DNA of 5,725 bases from a bacterium (GTDB lineage: Bacteria > Krumholzibacteriota > Krumholzibacteria > LZORAL124-64-63). Under the pieces are notes generated by a model that was not told where the DNA came from, searched no databases, and worked only from the letters and a program-made list of their open reading frames with translations. This document shows, piece after piece, positions 4,011 through 5,725 of the stretch. A program made the translations under genes and the position numbers. Position 1 is the first letter of the stretch; every line of letters starts with the position of its first letter. The stretch covers positions 1-5,725 of the forward strand of contig QNDV01000174.1 of NCBI GenBank assembly GCA_003646045.1, written 5' to 3'.

Positions 4011-5725
4011 ATCGGGACGGCGCATCCCCGCCTGTCGACCTGCAGGCCATGATGGATGGACTGTGGACCAAGGTGCACCAGTACAACCCCCTGGCCGAGG
4101 AGGACCACCTGCGCCGGGGGTATGCTTTTGCCAGCAGTGCCCATGCGGGGCAGAAACGACGCAGCGGGGAACCGTTCTTCGTCCACGCCCTGACCGTGGC
4201 CGACATCCTGGCGGACCTGCGCCTGGATGTGGATACGATCATCGCCGCCATGGTGCACGACGTGGTGGAGGACACGGACTACACCCTCGATGACATTCGG
4301 CAGCGCTTCGGCGGCGACGTGGCCCTCATGGTCGACGGCGTAACCAAGATCAGCGGCATCCGCACGGCGAATCCGGAGGCCCGCAAGGCCGAGACCTATC
4401 GCAAGCTGGTACTGGCTATTGCCCAGGATCCGCGCACGGTGCTGATCAAGCTCGCCGATCGCCTGCACAACATGCGTACCATCGAGTACCTGGAGCCGGA
4501 CCGGCAGCGGGACATCGCCCAGGAGACCATGGATGTCTATTCCCCCCTGGCCCACCGCTTCGGCATCGCCCGTATCAAGTGGGAACTCGAGGACCTGTCC
4601 TTCAAGGTCCTCAAGCCCGAGCGCTATTTCGAGATCGAGGCGGGTATCAAGCAGACCCGGGCCGAGCGTGAACACCTGATCGAGAAACTGGCCACACCCC
4701 TGCGTGAAGCCCTGGCCGAGGCGGGCGTCCGCTGTCGGGTGTCCGGACGGCCCAAGCACTTCTTCTCCATCTACCGCAAGATGCAGGATCAGGAGATCGG
4801 CATGGACCGGGTCTTCGACCTGCTGGCCCTGCGGGTGATCACCGAGACCAAGGCCGACTGTTACCACGCGCTGGGCGTGCTCCATTCCCACTTCCCGCCC
4901 CTGGCCGATCGCATCAAGGACTACATCGCTACTCCCAAGCCCAACATGTACCAGTCGATCCACTCCACGGTGAGGTTGCCCGGGAGCAAGTACATCGAGG
5001 TCCAGATCCGCACCGAGTCCATGCACGAACTGGCGGAGCTGGGCATCGCGGCCCATTGGCGCTACAAGGAAGGCGGCGGTGCGGGCAAGGCGGACCTGGC
5101 CCAGATGGTCACGTGGCTGCAGCAGATCATGGAGTGGGAAGAGGACGTAGACGACGCCCGTGCGTTCATGGATTCGGTCCGCAATGACTTCTTCAGCGAC
5201 GAGGTATTCGTCTTCAGTCCGGGGGGCGACGTATTCCAGTTGCCGCGGGGGGCCACGCCCCTGGACTTCGCCTTCCGCATCCACAGCGAAGTGGGTTTTC
5301 GCTGCATAGGCGCCAAGGTCAACGGGCGCATTGTCACCCTGCGCAGCGAGCTGCACAACGGCGACACGGTGGAAGTGCTGACGGGCAAGAAGCCCAGCCC
5401 CAGCGCGAACTGGCTGGGGATCGTCAAGACCAGCCGGGCCAAGCATCATCTGCGCCGCTGGTTGAAGACCACGCGTTACGAGGAGAGTGTGCGCCTGGGT
5501 CGCAACATCATCGAGCGCGAGTTGAAGCGTGCCAAGTTGCGCATACGGGTGGACGAACTGGTGGATGTGGCCCAACAGATGGGGTACAGCGACCTGGACA
5601 AGATGCTGGCTGCTGTCGGAGGAGGCGAGATCACCCAGGCCAAGGTGGTGGCACGGGTGACGCCGCCGCCGGAAAGTGCGGCGGAGAAGGTCCTGTCCAA
5701 GGGGCGGGATCTCTACGACTCGTTG
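4007..5725 (+). CDS. rsh: Bifunctional (p)ppGpp synthetase/hydrolase, RelA/SpoT homolog (3' end outside window)
   Basis: Rsh makes (p)ppGpp from ATP and GDP/GTP and also hydrolyses it, setting the stringent response. The frame is open for 573 codons to the last base, so the C-terminal part, including any ACT domain, is missing. The N-terminal HD hydrolase domain has H60, H84-D85 and E88-D89 in VHDVVEDTD, and D151 in KLADRLHNMRT; these look complete. The synthetase domain has D271 in RVFDLLALRV, Y315 in PNMYQS and E331 in YIEVQIRT. The signature RIKD (302-305) is the RxKD form of bifunctional Rel/SpoT enzymes, not the ExDD form of synthetase-only RelA. A TGS domain (about 398-460) keeps the conserved H426. 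GTG 4007 overlaps the recJ stop as GTGA, implying translational coupling; no good ribosome binding site is seen. ATG 4049 would be an alternative, 14 residues shorter. I cannot tell rel from spoT by name. Confidence 0.95.
   Translation, partial: MNRDGASPPVDLQAMMDGLWTKVHQYNPLAEEDHLRRGYAFASSAHAGQKRRSGEPFFVHALTVADILADLRLDVDTIIAAMVHDVVEDTDYTLDDIRQRFGGDVALMVDGVTKISGIRTANPEARKAETYRKLVLAIAQDPRTVLIKLADRLHNMRTIEYLEPDRQRDIAQETMDVYSPLAHRFGIARIKWELEDLSFKVLKPERYFEIEAGIKQTRAEREHLIEKLATPLREALAEAGVRCRVSGRPKHFFSIYRKMQDQEIGMDRVFDLLALRVITETKADCYHALGVLHSHFPPLADRIKDYIATPKPNMYQSIHSTVRLPGSKYIEVQIRTESMHELAELGIAAHWRYKEGGGAGKADLAQMVTWLQQIMEWEEDVDDARAFMDSVRNDFFSDEVFVFSPGGDVFQLPRGATPLDFAFRIHSEVGFRCIGAKVNGRIVTLRSELHNGDTVEVLTGKKPSPSANWLGIVKTSRAKHHLRRWLKTTRYEESVRLGRNIIERELKRAKLRIRVDELVDVAQQMGYSDLDKMLAAVGGGEITQAKVVARVTPPPESAAEKVLSKGRDLYDSL

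Noticed and set aside
4589..4612. 8-bp inverted repeat GAGGACCT/AGGTCCTC inside rsh.
   Set aside because: It lies in codons for a conserved Rsh segment (ELEDLSFKVL), so amino-acid constraint and GC-rich codon choice explain it; no regulatory signal adjoins.
3956..5575. Long minus-strand open frame opposite rsh, 539 codons.
   Set aside because: Its composition (many His, Gln, Gly, Val) is what an antisense frame of a GC-rich gene gives, and the + strand has clear Rsh motifs throughout.

Overview
This 5.7 kb window of GC-rich bacterial chromosome looks like a compact housekeeping region with every gene on the + strand. I see no mobile element, CRISPR array or phage gene. The strong G/C third-position bias, the type A RNase P RNA with E. 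coli-like core elements, and the protein families suggest a GC-rich proteobacterium in the broad sense (Gammaproteobacteria or a Desulfobacterota-like lineage). The sequence alone does not settle the lineage.

Layout. (1) 22-98 is a complete tRNA-Val (anticodon CAC) with encoded CCA, followed by a strong intrinsic terminator at 120-148. (2) 198-902 encodes a coiled-coil protein with a C-terminal C4 zinc ribbon (the family formerly called DUF164). (3) 953-1624 encodes a short-type RNase HI carrying an extra, possibly helix-turn-helix, N-terminal region. (4) 1658-2044 is rnpB, the RNase P RNA. It is driven by a near-consensus sigma-70 promoter whose -35 element contains the stop codon of the RNase HI gene. 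(5) 2136-4010 encodes a RecJ-type single-strand DNA exonuclease of the DHH family. (6) From 4007 to the window end runs an incomplete bifunctional RelA/SpoT homolog (Rsh) that overlaps the recJ stop by four bases.

How the parts fit together. The 5' half concerns RNA: a tRNA, the ribozyme that matures tRNA 5' ends, an RNase H that removes RNA:DNA hybrids, and a zinc-ribbon protein of a family with RNA-related members. The 3' half pairs a DNA-repair exonuclease with the (p)ppGpp synthetase/hydrolase in what looks like one translationally coupled unit. No intrinsic terminator with a T-run is visible between rnpB and recJ, so the rnpB promoter may also feed recJ-rsh.

I find no plainly new system. 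The points most worth checking are the gene order zinc ribbon / RNase HI / rnpB / recJ / rsh, the N-terminal region of the RNase HI, and an 8-bp hairpin at the 5' end of rnpB that is incompatible with the native P2/P3 fold.
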